Shown piece by piece: positions 7,997 to 15,249 of a stretch of 28,768 nt of DNA (position 1 is the first letter of the stretch; every line of letters begins with the position of its first letter). The stretch spans positions 1-28,768 of the forward strand of contig DATJXG010000324.1 of the NCBI GenBank assembly GCA_035500455.1, read 5' to 3'. Below the pieces are notes generated by a model, which saw only the letters and a list, made by a program, of their open reading frames with translations, was not told the origin of the DNA and did no database searches. The translations under genes and the position numbers were made by a program. Source of the stretch: DATJXG01 sp035500455. Lineage in GTDB: Bacteria; Acidobacteriota; Terriglobia; Terriglobales; Acidobacteriaceae.

Positions 7997-9721
7997 TCAC
8001 TTGCCCGTGTAGCTCACTCGCCAGATGGAGTTCGAGCCGTCGTCAGTTACCAGCAGCGAGCCGTCCTGCGCTACAGTGATGCCGACCGGGCGGCCCCAGA
8101 CGTTGCCATCGGGCAGCACGAAGCCGGTGAGGAAGTCTTCATATTCGCCGCTGGCGTGGCCGGTGTGGTGGCGCGGCACGCGAATTACCTCGTAGCCCAC
8201 GCGCACTCCGCGGTTCCAGGAGCCGTGCTCGGAGGCGAAGATATCGTCGTGGTATTCGGACGGGAATTGCTTGCCGTCATAAATTGTCATTTCCAGCGAT
8301 GCGTTGTGCGGATTCAGGATCACATCCGGGGTGATGACCTTGTCCTTGAGTTCGGGGTGCGCGCCTTTGTGGCGCGGATCCTGATGCCCACCCATATACC
8401 ACCAGGGCCACCCGTAGAAGCCGCCCTCCTGCACATGGGTGATGTAGTCGGGTACGAGGTTATCGCCGAGGCCGTCGCGCTCGTTGGTGGAGCACCACAC
8501 TTCGCTGGTATGAGGATCGAAAATCATGCCGACGCAGTTGCGGATGCCATAGGCATAGATGCGCTCGCCTGAGCCGTCGGGATTGAACTCCAGAACATCG
8601 GCGCGGTTCTTCTCGCCTGGGTGGGTGTCGGGATCGTCGATGTTCGAGGCTGAGCCGACGGAGACAAACATCTTCTTGCCGTCGGTGGAAAAGCGGATGT
8701 CGCGCGTCCAGTGGCCGGGGCCGGGGGGCACATCGGCAATGTGCTCGGCAGCGCCGCGAGCCTTCAGATCGCCGTTCTGATAGGGAAAGCGGACGACCGA
8801 GCCGGTGTTCCCGACATAAATCCATTGCGGGTTGGGGCCGGGAGGATAGAAGGCGACTCCGAACGGGCGGTCGAGGCCGCTGGTGAAGACGGACATCAAC
8901 TCCGGCTTGCCGTCGGGGGTGATTCCGCGAAAGATCTTGATGTCGCCGGGTTCGCTTTCGACTACGAAAGCGTCGCCGTTGGGGGCGGTGCGGATGAGGC
9001 GCGGGTTGTCGAGTCCGGAGGCGTAAAGTTCGACCTTGAAGCCCTCCGGAGCTTTGGGCCAGGCATTGGCGGGGCGAGGAGCAATGTCGGGACCGTTGTC
9101 AGCCGAGCTTGTGGCGTAGGGCGCGGGCAGATCGGCCAGGGTGATTTTGCGAACCGCGCCCGGCTTTTCATAACGGAAGTCGGTGAAGGGAGGCGTGGGA
9201 GGCGGCGCTTTGAGCGTGCCCGCCGGCAGCGGCGCGGCGGCTACGGCGAGATTGGCCGCCGTGGCCGGGGAAGTGCCGAGCATCTTTACATAGGTGATGA
9301 CTTGCCAGCGCTGGCGCCGGGAAAGGCTGGTCCAGGCGGGCATGCCGTTGGGCTTGTCGCCTTTGGTGACATACCAGAAAATTTCGCCGTCAGGTGCTGA
9401 TTGCGTGGGTCCTTTGGCAAGCGCAGGTATGTTGCCGGTGCCGCGCGCATTTCTGCCGTGGCAGGAGCCGCAGTTCATCGTGTAGAGCTTGGCGCCGGCT
9501 TTGGCGGCGGCGTCGCGGGCGGCGTCGTCCTGGCCGGCGAAGGGATTGGTCAGCTTGTCGGCAGAGACCGGGGCGTTATGAAACCTCGCGGCCTGCGCCT
9601 GCCAGGAGAGCAGTACAAAGAACGACAGTGCGATGAGAGAAGTGAGACGACGCGGGCGAACGATTTCGCCGGATGGGATCATGTCAACGACGTGCGAGAC
9701 TGCTCGAAGAGATTTCTCCAC
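7997..9721 (-). CDS. Cytochrome c-fused PQQ-type glucose/sorbosone dehydrogenase
   Basis: A 574-residue exported protein. A hydrophobic signal (LTSLIALSFFVLLSWQAQA, about residues 26-44) is followed by a class I cytochrome c domain with heme motif CGSCH (84-88) and candidate axial Met in GMPAW (M127). A glucose/sorbosone dehydrogenase-type beta-propeller follows, seen in FVVESEPGDIKIFRG and DRPFGVAFYP repeats. Such enzymes oxidise sugars in the periplasm with PQQ and pass electrons through the attached heme. The start is the GTG at 9721, chosen because GGAGGA ends 6 nt upstream; an ATG at 9682 lacks such a site, and the longer frame to 9838 begins in poor coding sequence. No PQQ biosynthesis genes are in the window. 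Confidence 0.85.
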   Translation of the reverse strand: MEKSLRAVSHVVDMIPSGEIVRPRRLTSLIALSFFVLLSWQAQAARFHNAPVSADKLTNPFAGQDDAARDAAAKAGAKLYTMNCGSCHGRNARGTGNIPALAKGPTQSAPDGEIFWYVTKGDKPNGMPAWTSLSRRQRWQVITYVKMLGTSPATAANLAVAAAPLPAGTLKAPPPTPPFTDFRYEKPGAVRKITLADLPAPYATSSADNGPDIAPRPANAWPKAPEGFKVELYASGLDNPRLIRTAPNGDAFVVESEPGDIKIFRGITPDGKPELMSVFTSGLDRPFGVAFYPPGPNPQWIYVGNTGSVVRFPYQNGDLKARGAAEHIADVPPGPGHWTRDIRFSTDGKKMFVSVGSASNIDDPDTHPGEKNRADVLEFNPDGSGERIYAYGIRNCVGMIFDPHTSEVWCSTNERDGLGDNLVPDYITHVQEGGFYGWPWWYMGGHQDPRHKGAHPELKDKVITPDVILNPHNASLEMTIYDGKQFPSEYHDDIFASEHGSWNRGVRVGYEVIRVPRHHTGHASGEYEDFLTGFVLPDGNVWGRPVGITVAQDGSLLVTDDGSNSIWRVSYTGK

Positions 9722-10011
9722 CACGATTCCTCCGCAAGGCTCGGGTAATTTTACAGGATTGTTCGGCTGGTGCACGGTTGAGGCATGGTGCGCCAGAGTG
9801 GGCGCCTGCAGGCTGAGCCCGGAACGGAGAAACGTCATGGCACGCGGAAGCCGGCGGGCACTGTACTTAGATGGCCCGGTGCTTAGATGGCGCGGGGGCG
9901 CCGGCGGTTTCGGTTTTTGAGCGGGAGTTTTGCGAGCGTTGGAGAACTTTCCGCGGACTCGCCTGAGACAACTGAGCGGATCAAGACTCAGAGCGCGCGC
10001 CGGCGAGCCCG
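9722..10011. other. Intergenic region with short direct repeats
   Basis: About 290 nt upstream of the PQQ dehydrogenase and downstream of the Nudix gene. Two near-copies of a CTTAGATGGC motif lie at about 9868 and 9881, flanked by GCCGGCGG-like inverted sequence. Nothing else was recognised. Confidence 0.4.
9728..9733 (-). promoter_or_regulatory. Shine-Dalgarno deciding the GTG start of the PQQ dehydrogenase
   Basis: On the minus strand GGAGGA is separated by 6 nt from GTG at 9721. This fixes a non-ATG start and a 574-residue product. Confidence 0.65.
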
Positions 10012-10956
10012 TTACTCCGGATTGCCTCTTGCGGTTCGGGCGCGGCGGGTGGATTGCCGGGTGCCCGCAATTTCGAGGACGCGGGCTTTCTGCGCGGGGG
10101 CAAGTGCACGCCGTGTCAGCCCTTCTGACTCCTGCGTGGACGCTTCATTCGCCTCCGGGCCGGGCGCGAGCCGCAGAGTTTCTTCCAGCGGCAGGACATC
10201 GCAGAGAAGGGTGTTGACGGAAATGGCGGCGCCACGGCGTCCGGCGGGCCCGCGATAGACGGAGCCTGCGAGCGACGCATGCGGCAGCATGCCGCTGAGC
10301 AACATTGGCTGAGCCTCGAAGGGAACGTGCTGCAGGGGGTCACGCGTGTGATGAGCATGATTCGCCGCCGGGCGGTCGTGCGGAGGATTGGTTGTGGCAG
10401 CGGCACTGCGCAGGCGGTCGATGCGGGCTACGGCACGGTCCACCAGGCGAACGAATTGCGCGGAATCCGCGCGGGTGCGGCCCTCGCAGAGACGGCGCTT
10501 GGTTTTTTCGGGCGAGAACCAGGTGCGGTTGCGGCCAGGCTCCTGCGGCGGAGTGAGGCGCAAAACTTCGCAGAGATGCGCGCTGACCGGGGTCTCATTT
10601 TCCTGCATTCGGACGGCCCGAGCTGTGGACTGGCGTGCGCGCAGGTCGCGGCGGAAATATTGTGTAAATGCGGCTTCTTCCATGCGGCCGTGGACTCCGG
10701 CTTCTTCGAAGGCTTCGAGCGCGGCGGCCTGCGCGTGGGTTAAGCCGGGCTCCACGCCCCCTTTGGGGAAGGTCCAGCGCTTGCCGCGGGTCTGCACCAG
10801 CAGAAACTCTACTTCGCCGCGGCGTATCCGGTAGCACACTGCGGCCACCTGCTCGCAGTCAAGCAGCTTGCGCAGGTGGGACAGGCGGATGAACCTGGTT
10901 CGTGGGGATGCGCCATGGGCGCCGGAAGCGGCGAAACGCATAACAGCAGAATGCAC
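10012..10956 (-). CDS. Nudix hydrolase with C-terminal extension
   Basis: A 314-residue protein with a Nudix fold in its first half: VAAVCYRIRRGEVEFLLVQT, then WTFPKGG, then a Nudix box region ending LEAFEEAGV. Nudix enzymes hydrolyse nucleoside diphosphates linked to other groups using Mg2+. The box is degenerate: the first Glu is Leu (GVEPGLTH) and the usual Arg-Glu reads Leu-Glu, but the metal-binding EE pair is kept, as in some diphosphoinositol-polyphosphate-type relatives. The domain ends near WFSPEKTKRRLCEGR. About 120 further residues rich in Arg, Ala and Pro match no known domain. The GTG at 10956 has no clear Shine-Dalgarno; an ATG at 10941 is the alternative. Confidence 0.72.
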   Translation of the reverse strand: MHSAVMRFAASGAHGASPRTRFIRLSHLRKLLDCEQVAAVCYRIRRGEVEFLLVQTRGKRWTFPKGGVEPGLTHAQAAALEAFEEAGVHGRMEEAAFTQYFRRDLRARQSTARAVRMQENETPVSAHLCEVLRLTPPQEPGRNRTWFSPEKTKRRLCEGRTRADSAQFVRLVDRAVARIDRLRSAAATTNPPHDRPAANHAHHTRDPLQHVPFEAQPMLLSGMLPHASLAGSVYRGPAGRRGAAISVNTLLCDVLPLEETLRLAPGPEANEASTQESEGLTRRALAPAQKARVLEIAGTRQSTRRARTARGNPE

Positions 10957-11321
10957 GAGGGCCGCGGGTTCTGCCTAGAGCACAGCTTGGTTCCGGGGCG
11001 GATTCGGCGGGCAAAACCGCTGGTGTAGGGACGGGGCTTGCCCCGTCCCCCGAGCGAAGCGAGGGCAAGTGGAGATGGTATTGGCAGGTTTCATCTCTAA
11101 TCCAGTGATTGGGCGAAACGCCAGTCTTGCCTCACTGCCAAAAAGCTTTTAGCCGCAAAGAACGCAAAGGACGCAAGACGCAAAGAAAGCAACGGTGCTG
11201 CTTCCTGTTTGCAGTCGTTCGCGGCGATGCCGCCTCGCGCGCATCCATCTGCATACTTGTGCTGACGCCGGTTAGCACGACACTATTTTGCTTTGGGCCA
11301 CTCGCCGCCGGGGGACACACA
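10957..11321. other. Divergent intergenic region with three repeat types
   Basis: About 365 nt. It contains a perfect 8-bp hairpin GGACGGGGCTTGCCCCGTCC at 11029-11048, a CCGAGCGAAGCGAGGG motif just after it that belongs to the GTCATCC family, and ACGCAAAGG units at 11152-11190. The frame of the next gene is open through part of this region, but repeat content argues against it being coding. Confidence 0.55.
11152..11190. repeat. Tandem ACGCAAAGG-type units
   Basis: Units CCGCAAAG, AACGCAAAGG, ACGCAAG and ACGCAAAG follow each other. They are variants of the ACGCAGAGG unit seen at 16939-16969. Confidence 0.75.
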
Positions 11322-11669
11322 TTGGAGAACCTGTATTGTCTTCGCTGCAATCGGGAGCTTGAAGCGGGGCACAAATCGGTCGCGGTTTATCTGTTTGCGC
11401 AGACGGTGGGAGTGCGGCCGCGGCAGAAGTCGCCGGCGCGGCGCATCTGCTTTTGCCCGCAGTGTTCGGTGTCGCTGGCCATGGGGCCTCCGCCGGAGGG
11501 CGCGCTGAACGTGGCGGCCTGGCAGATGATTCGCGATCTGGTGGGTTCGGACCCGGCCTTGACTGAAGCCGCGTGGGAAAATCTTCACGGCGTGGTGCGC
11601 ATGCTGCCGGCCACCGGAACCGACGGCGGCGCGCGTCAACCTTCCGCTGAGGGCTACTTCGAGTTCTGA
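11322..11669 (+). CDS. Small zinc-ribbon-like protein of unknown function
   Basis: A 115-residue protein if started at the TTG at 11322, which follows GGGGGA with 5-nt spacing. It has a CxxC knuckle at C6-C9 (YCLRC) and a second cluster CFCPQC (C43, C45, C48), suitable for binding one zinc ion. The C-terminal half is a short helical-looking stretch with no recognised domain, ending in an acidic/polar tail. The frame is open further upstream to 11109, but that segment passes through an intergenic repeat and looks non-coding. It lies just ahead of trpD on the same strand with a gap of about 90 nt. No function can be assigned. Confidence 0.6.
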   Translation: MENLYCLRCNRELEAGHKSVAVYLFAQTVGVRPRQKSPARRICFCPQCSVSLAMGPPPEGALNVAAWQMIRDLVGSDPALTEAAWENLHGVVRMLPATGTDGGARQPSAEGYFEF

Positions 11670-11757
11670 TCATAGCGACGGCATCCCGGCGCCTCGGTTG
11701 TAGGCCCAGGATTGCCGGCCAGACGCCGGCGCTGCCGTGCTAACCTCGTAATCACCC

Positions 11758-12804
11758 ATGATTCTTGATGTCCTTCACCGCATAGTCACTCATCATCAGT
11801 CTCTGTCGCGGGAAGAAGCGCGGGCGGTGATGGCGGAAATTCTGAGCGGGAAATGCAGCGACGCGCAGATAGCCGCGTTTCTGGTGGCGCTCAGCATGAA
11901 GGGCGAAACGGTGGAGGAAATCGTCGGCTTCGCGGAGGCGATCCGCGCGGCGGCCACCATGCTCAGCATTCGCCGCGATTCGACCGTGGACGTCAGCGAC
12001 ACGGAGCGCGATGCGCTGGTGGATACCTGCGGCACGGGGGGCGACGCCAGCGGAACATTCAACATCTCGACGGCTACGGCATTTGTGGTCGCTGGGGCCG
12101 GAGTGCGCGTGGCCAAGCACGGCAACCGCAGCATCAGCTCGAAGTGCGGCTCGGCGGATGTGATGGAGGCCTTGGGCGTGCGCATTGATCTGGCGCCCGA
12201 ACGCATCACGGCATGCCTGGAGGAAGTGGGAATCGCATTTTTGTTCGCGCCTGCCATGCACTCGGCGATGAAGCACGTGCAGACCGCGCGCCGCGAGTTG
12301 CGTGTGCGCACGGTGTTCAATCTGCTGGGGCCGCTGACCAATCCGGCGCGGGCTTCGGCCCAGGTGGTGGGGGTGTACTCGGCGGAGTTGGTCGAGAAAG
12401 TCGCTGAGGCGCTCAGCATGCTGGGATTGCGGCGGGCGCTGGTGGTTCATGGACTGGATGGGTTGGACGAAATTACCGTCACCGGGCCTACGCGCGTGGC
12501 CGAGGTGCGCGACGGCGTGGTGCGTACGTATGAAGTAAGGCCGGAAGAATTCGGCATGCAGCCCGCCACGCTGGAAGCTCTCGGCGGCGGCGATGCCGCG
12601 GCCAATGCCGCCATCATTCGCGGGATTCTCGGCGGCGAAAAATCCGCGCGGCGGAATGTTGTGCTGCTCAATGCGGCGGCGGCGCTGGTGGCCGCGGGAA
12701 AGGCGGACCATTTGGGGGAGGCCTTGCCGCTGGCGGAAAAATCGATTGACTCGGGAGCGGCGGCGGGTAAGTTGGAAGCCCTGGCGCGATTTACGAACCG
12801 GTAG
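11758..12804 (+). CDS. trpD: Anthranilate phosphoribosyltransferase
   Basis: A 348-residue enzyme that joins anthranilate to phosphoribosyl pyrophosphate, the second step of tryptophan synthesis. All diagnostic motifs are present: DTCGTGGD for the pyrophosphate, TFNISTATAF, KHGNRSISSKCGSADVMEALG (the anthranilate and PRPP loop), and GPLTNPA. Length is normal. No other trp gene is in the window, so trpD is detached from a trp operon here. No Shine-Dalgarno precedes the ATG at 11758, so translation may be leaderless or the transcript may start close by. The fold is shared with pyrimidine nucleoside phosphorylases, but the motif set favours TrpD. Confidence 0.95.
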   Translation: MILDVLHRIVTHHQSLSREEARAVMAEILSGKCSDAQIAAFLVALSMKGETVEEIVGFAEAIRAAATMLSIRRDSTVDVSDTERDALVDTCGTGGDASGTFNISTATAFVVAGAGVRVAKHGNRSISSKCGSADVMEALGVRIDLAPERITACLEEVGIAFLFAPAMHSAMKHVQTARRELRVRTVFNLLGPLTNPARASAQVVGVYSAELVEKVAEALSMLGLRRALVVHGLDGLDEITVTGPTRVAEVRDGVVRTYEVRPEEFGMQPATLEALGGGDAAANAAIIRGILGGEKSARRNVVLLNAAAALVAAGKADHLGEALPLAEKSIDSGAAAGKLEALARFTNR

Positions 12805-12816
12805 CATCCTGCCTGA

Positions 12817-12864
12817 TATGAACTGTGATCGATATGAAGTGTCATCGATACGAACTGTCATCCT
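12817..12864. repeat. Three tandem 16-bp units after trpD
   Basis: TATGAACTGTGATCGA, TATGAAGTGTCATCGA and TACGAACTGTCATCCT follow without spacers, beginning 13 nt after the trpD stop. The third runs into the GTCATCC arm of the next element. Confidence 0.8.
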
Positions 12865-13015
12865 GAGCGAAGCGAAGGACCCCTGTACCGCTGGCAGCAA
12901 CAATTATGCTGCAGGGCGTTCTTACCGGCGCTCTTCGGCCGCGCCAGTAAGAATGCCTTGCAACGCCTGGAACGATCAACGCAGGCTTGGGGTCCTTCCC
13001 TTTGCTCAGGATGAC
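12857..13015. repeat. Nested inverted-repeat element, GTCATCC family
   Basis: Outer arms of 27 nt (12857-12883 and 12989-13015) pair with two mismatches and begin GTCATCCTGAG. Inside them a second inverted repeat at 12911-12961 has arms of about 21 nt around TCTTCGGCC. The element fills most of the gap between trpD and the convergent DinB gene and could fold as a branched hairpin or cruciform. Confidence 0.85.
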
Positions 13016-13059
13016 AATTCGTGGTTCGGGCGACGAGCCGGGTGAAGACTTCGTAATTG

Positions 13060-13542
13060 CTATTTCTGGGCAGCCTCTTTCTTCAGCCGCTCGATTTGCG
13101 CGAGATGCCCGGCGCCGTGGGTGCCCAGTCTTTCCACCTGCTCTGCCACGGTAAGTTTGCGCTTGAGTTCGGGATGGTAGGCGCCCTTCTCGAAATCAGG
13201 AGGCCCGACGCGACGCAGCAGCCGCAGATTGTGGTGACGATTCAGTCCGTACACCGCGACCAGTTCCGGCGCGGGGACTTCGGTGTAGTTGAGGTTGCGC
13301 GCCCAATCGTTCTGGTCCATGGGGGCGATGACCGGCTCTTTGTCGGCCAGCATCTGGCGGATACGGTAGGCGTACACAATCTCAATGTCCGCCAGGTGCG
13401 CCAGCACTTCCAGGATGCACCATTTATCCGGTGCAGGCTTGTAGCGCAGCACTTTCTCCGGCAGGCCGGAGACGGCGGCGGCAATCTGTTTGGGATTTTT
13501 CTCGGCTGCGTCGAGATGCTTCTTGAATTCGGCTTCGGTCAT
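13060..13542 (-). CDS. DinB superfamily protein
   Basis: A 160-residue four-helix-bundle protein of the DinB/DUF664 type. Candidate metal-binding histidines are in LEVLAHLADIE, in the RHHNLRLL stretch and in the closing GTHGAGHLAQIERL, the usual H-H-H pattern of the superfamily. Many members bind a divalent metal and act as thiol-dependent transferases or damage-related proteins; this one cannot be assigned more precisely. An AAGG stands 8 nt before the ATG. A second, divergent DinB protein is at 20518-21030. Confidence 0.85.
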   Translation of the reverse strand: MTEAEFKKHLDAAEKNPKQIAAAVSGLPEKVLRYKPAPDKWCILEVLAHLADIEIVYAYRIRQMLADKEPVIAPMDQNDWARNLNYTEVPAPELVAVYGLNRHHNLRLLRRVGPPDFEKGAYHPELKRKLTVAEQVERLGTHGAGHLAQIERLKKEAAQK

Positions 13543-13552
13543 GGGATTGCCT

Positions 13553-13693
13553 TTTCACCACGGAGACCGCGTTATTCACCACGGAGATACGGAGGCACAG
13601 AGAAGACCAAATTCATTCATTCGTGGGAACCGCGGCGCGATGTTACACAGTTAAGGTTTTGATTTCTCTGTGCCTCCGTGTCTCCGTGGTGAA
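13553..13693. repeat. Hairpin with CACGGAG-type units
   Basis: A 30-nt left arm (13575-13604, starting TTCACCACGGAG) and a 30-nt right arm (13664-13693) are reverse complements with one mismatch. A further partial copy of the arm start precedes it at 13556. The element lies between two minus-strand genes. Confidence 0.85.
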
Positions 13694-13714
13694 CAAAATC
13701 ACGCGATCTCAAAA

Positions 13715-15148
13715 TCATGCGACCTCCACCTTCTGCAGCCACTGTGCTACCTGTACGTTCCAGCCAAGTTCTTTGGTCATGGTATCGCGCAGTTGCGACG
13801 ATGCTGAGGGCTCTCCGTGCACCAGGTAAGTCACACCCGGCTTCTGCTTGAAGGTTCGCAGCCACTGCAACAGCTCCGGGGGATCGGCGTGATCGCTGAA
13901 CTGCTCGAAGGCGGCGATCTGGGCGCGGATCGGCACTATCTCGCCGAAAATCTTAACTTCGGCCGCGCCGCTTTTGATGATAAAGCCGCGCGTGCCCGGG
14001 GCCTGAAAGCCGATAAAGATGACGGTGTTCCTGGGATCCGGCAGGCGCTGGGCCAGATGGTGCTGAATGCGTCCGCCCGTGACCATGCCGCTGGAGGAGA
14101 TGATGATGCACGGCAGCATCGCGTCGTTGATCTTCTTCGATTCCTGCGAGGTCGAGGCGAAGTTGAAGCCCGGCCACTCCAGCGGCGAACCGTAGCGCTG
14201 GATAAGGTTGCGCGCGGTGGCGGTGTAGTCCTCGCTGTGCTTGAGGAAAATTTCTACGGCTTTGATGGCCATGGGACTGTCGCAAAAAACCGGTAGGCGG
14301 GGAATCATGCCGGTTTCGATCATGTGCTTGAGCAGGAAGACGAATTTCTGCGTGCGCTCCACGGCAAACGCCGGCACCACCACGCTGCCGCCGCGCTTCG
14401 CAGTCTGCGTGATTAGCGCGGCCAGGGCGGGCTGGGGATCGTCGGTTGGGTGCTCGCGGTTGCCGTAGGTGGATTCCATCACCAGAAGGTCGGCGGCTTC
14501 GCCCTCCTGCGGCCCGGAATGCACCACTTTGCCGGGAGCGATTTCCTGGTCGCGCATGCGGCCAATATCGCCGGTGAACAACAATCGCCGGGATTGGCCG
14601 TTAGTTTTCAGGGTAATTTCCGCCATCGACGATCCCAGAATGTGCGCGGCGGGCACGAATCGGAACGACAGCTCGGGAGAGATTTGCTTGCTCTCGCCAA
14701 TCTGAACCGGCTGAAAATATTGCTGGCAGCTCTGCGCTTGTTCCAGCGTATAGAGCGGCAGGGCGGGATCGTGCCTGGATTTCCTATGCTTGTTGTAATA
14801 CGCGGCATCTTCTTCCTGCAGGTGGCCGGAATCGGGCAGAATGATGCCGCAAAGATCGATGGTCGCCGATGTAGCGTAAATCGGCCCGTGGAAACCTTCT
14901 TTCACCAGGCGCGGAAGCCAGCCGCAGTGGTCGAGGTGGGCGTGGGTGAGGATCACCGCGTCAACGCTCGGGGCCGGCACGGGCAGTTCCTGCCAGTTGC
15001 GCTCGCGCCATTCCTTCGGCCCCTGGAACATGCCGCAATCGACCAGGACCTGAAGGCCGCCACCAGCGGAGCCGTCCACAGAAGTGTTGATCAGGTGCTT
15101 GGAGCCGGTGACGGTGCCGGCGGCGCCGAGGAATTGGATGTAGGGCAA
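13715..15148 (-). CDS. MBL-fold ribonuclease-like protein (beta-CASP / CPSF family)
   Basis: A 477-residue metallo-beta-lactamase-fold protein with a beta-CASP domain, related to CPSF-73-like RNA nucleases. Zinc motif HAHLDH is at residues 69-74, ESTYGNREH is the further catalytic block, PAFAVERTQ and the C-terminal VHGEPSAS complete the signature. Such bacterial proteins process RNA as endo- or exonucleases. The TTG at 15148 is chosen as start because GGAG stands 6 nt upstream and homologues begin with the IQFLGAAGTVTGS strand; an in-frame ATG at 15226 would translate through an intergenic repeat. It has no signal peptide and is cytoplasmic. The next upstream gene on the strand is the M1-like gene, separated by a repeat. 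Confidence 0.87.
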   Translation of the reverse strand: MPYIQFLGAAGTVTGSKHLINTSVDGSAGGGLQVLVDCGMFQGPKEWRERNWQELPVPAPSVDAVILTHAHLDHCGWLPRLVKEGFHGPIYATSATIDLCGIILPDSGHLQEEDAAYYNKHRKSRHDPALPLYTLEQAQSCQQYFQPVQIGESKQISPELSFRFVPAAHILGSSMAEITLKTNGQSRRLLFTGDIGRMRDQEIAPGKVVHSGPQEGEAADLLVMESTYGNREHPTDDPQPALAALITQTAKRGGSVVVPAFAVERTQKFVFLLKHMIETGMIPRLPVFCDSPMAIKAVEIFLKHSEDYTATARNLIQRYGSPLEWPGFNFASTSQESKKINDAMLPCIIISSSGMVTGGRIQHHLAQRLPDPRNTVIFIGFQAPGTRGFIIKSGAAEVKIFGEIVPIRAQIAAFEQFSDHADPPELLQWLRTFKQKPGVTYLVHGEPSASSQLRDTMTKELGWNVQVAQWLQKVEVA

Positions 15149-15154
15149 CGGAGT

Positions 15155-15158
15155 CTCC
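15155..15158 (-). promoter_or_regulatory. Shine-Dalgarno deciding the TTG start of the MBL-fold gene
   Basis: GGAG on the minus strand is 6 nt from TTG at 15148. The longer ATG start would place a dispersed repeat inside the protein. Confidence 0.6.
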
Positions 15159-15162
15159 GGGG

Positions 15163-15249
15163 AATTGCGATTGCTGATTTTTGATTGGTGATTGAAGACC
15201 GCATCGGGCCAGGGCACGTTTTTCAATTAACAATCACCAATCAGCAATT
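15163..15249. repeat. Inverted repeat of TTGGTGATTG type
   Basis: The right arm at 15231-15249 (CAATCACCAATCAGCAATT) is the reverse complement of the left arm (about 15169-15194), except that the left arm carries one extra 7-nt unit TTTGATT. The right arm touches the stop codon of the M1-like gene. Confidence 0.85.

Noticed and set aside
11029..11048. Hairpin GGACGGGG-CTTG-CCCCGTCC as a terminator
   Set aside because: No T-run follows on either strand, so it is kept only as part of the repeat region.
12817..12864. CRISPR-like array
   Set aside because: The 16-bp units are directly adjacent with no spacers and no cas genes are near.
11752..12903. Minus-strand open frame of 383 codons
   Set aside because: It is the antisense shadow of trpD and is His/Arg-rich without domains.
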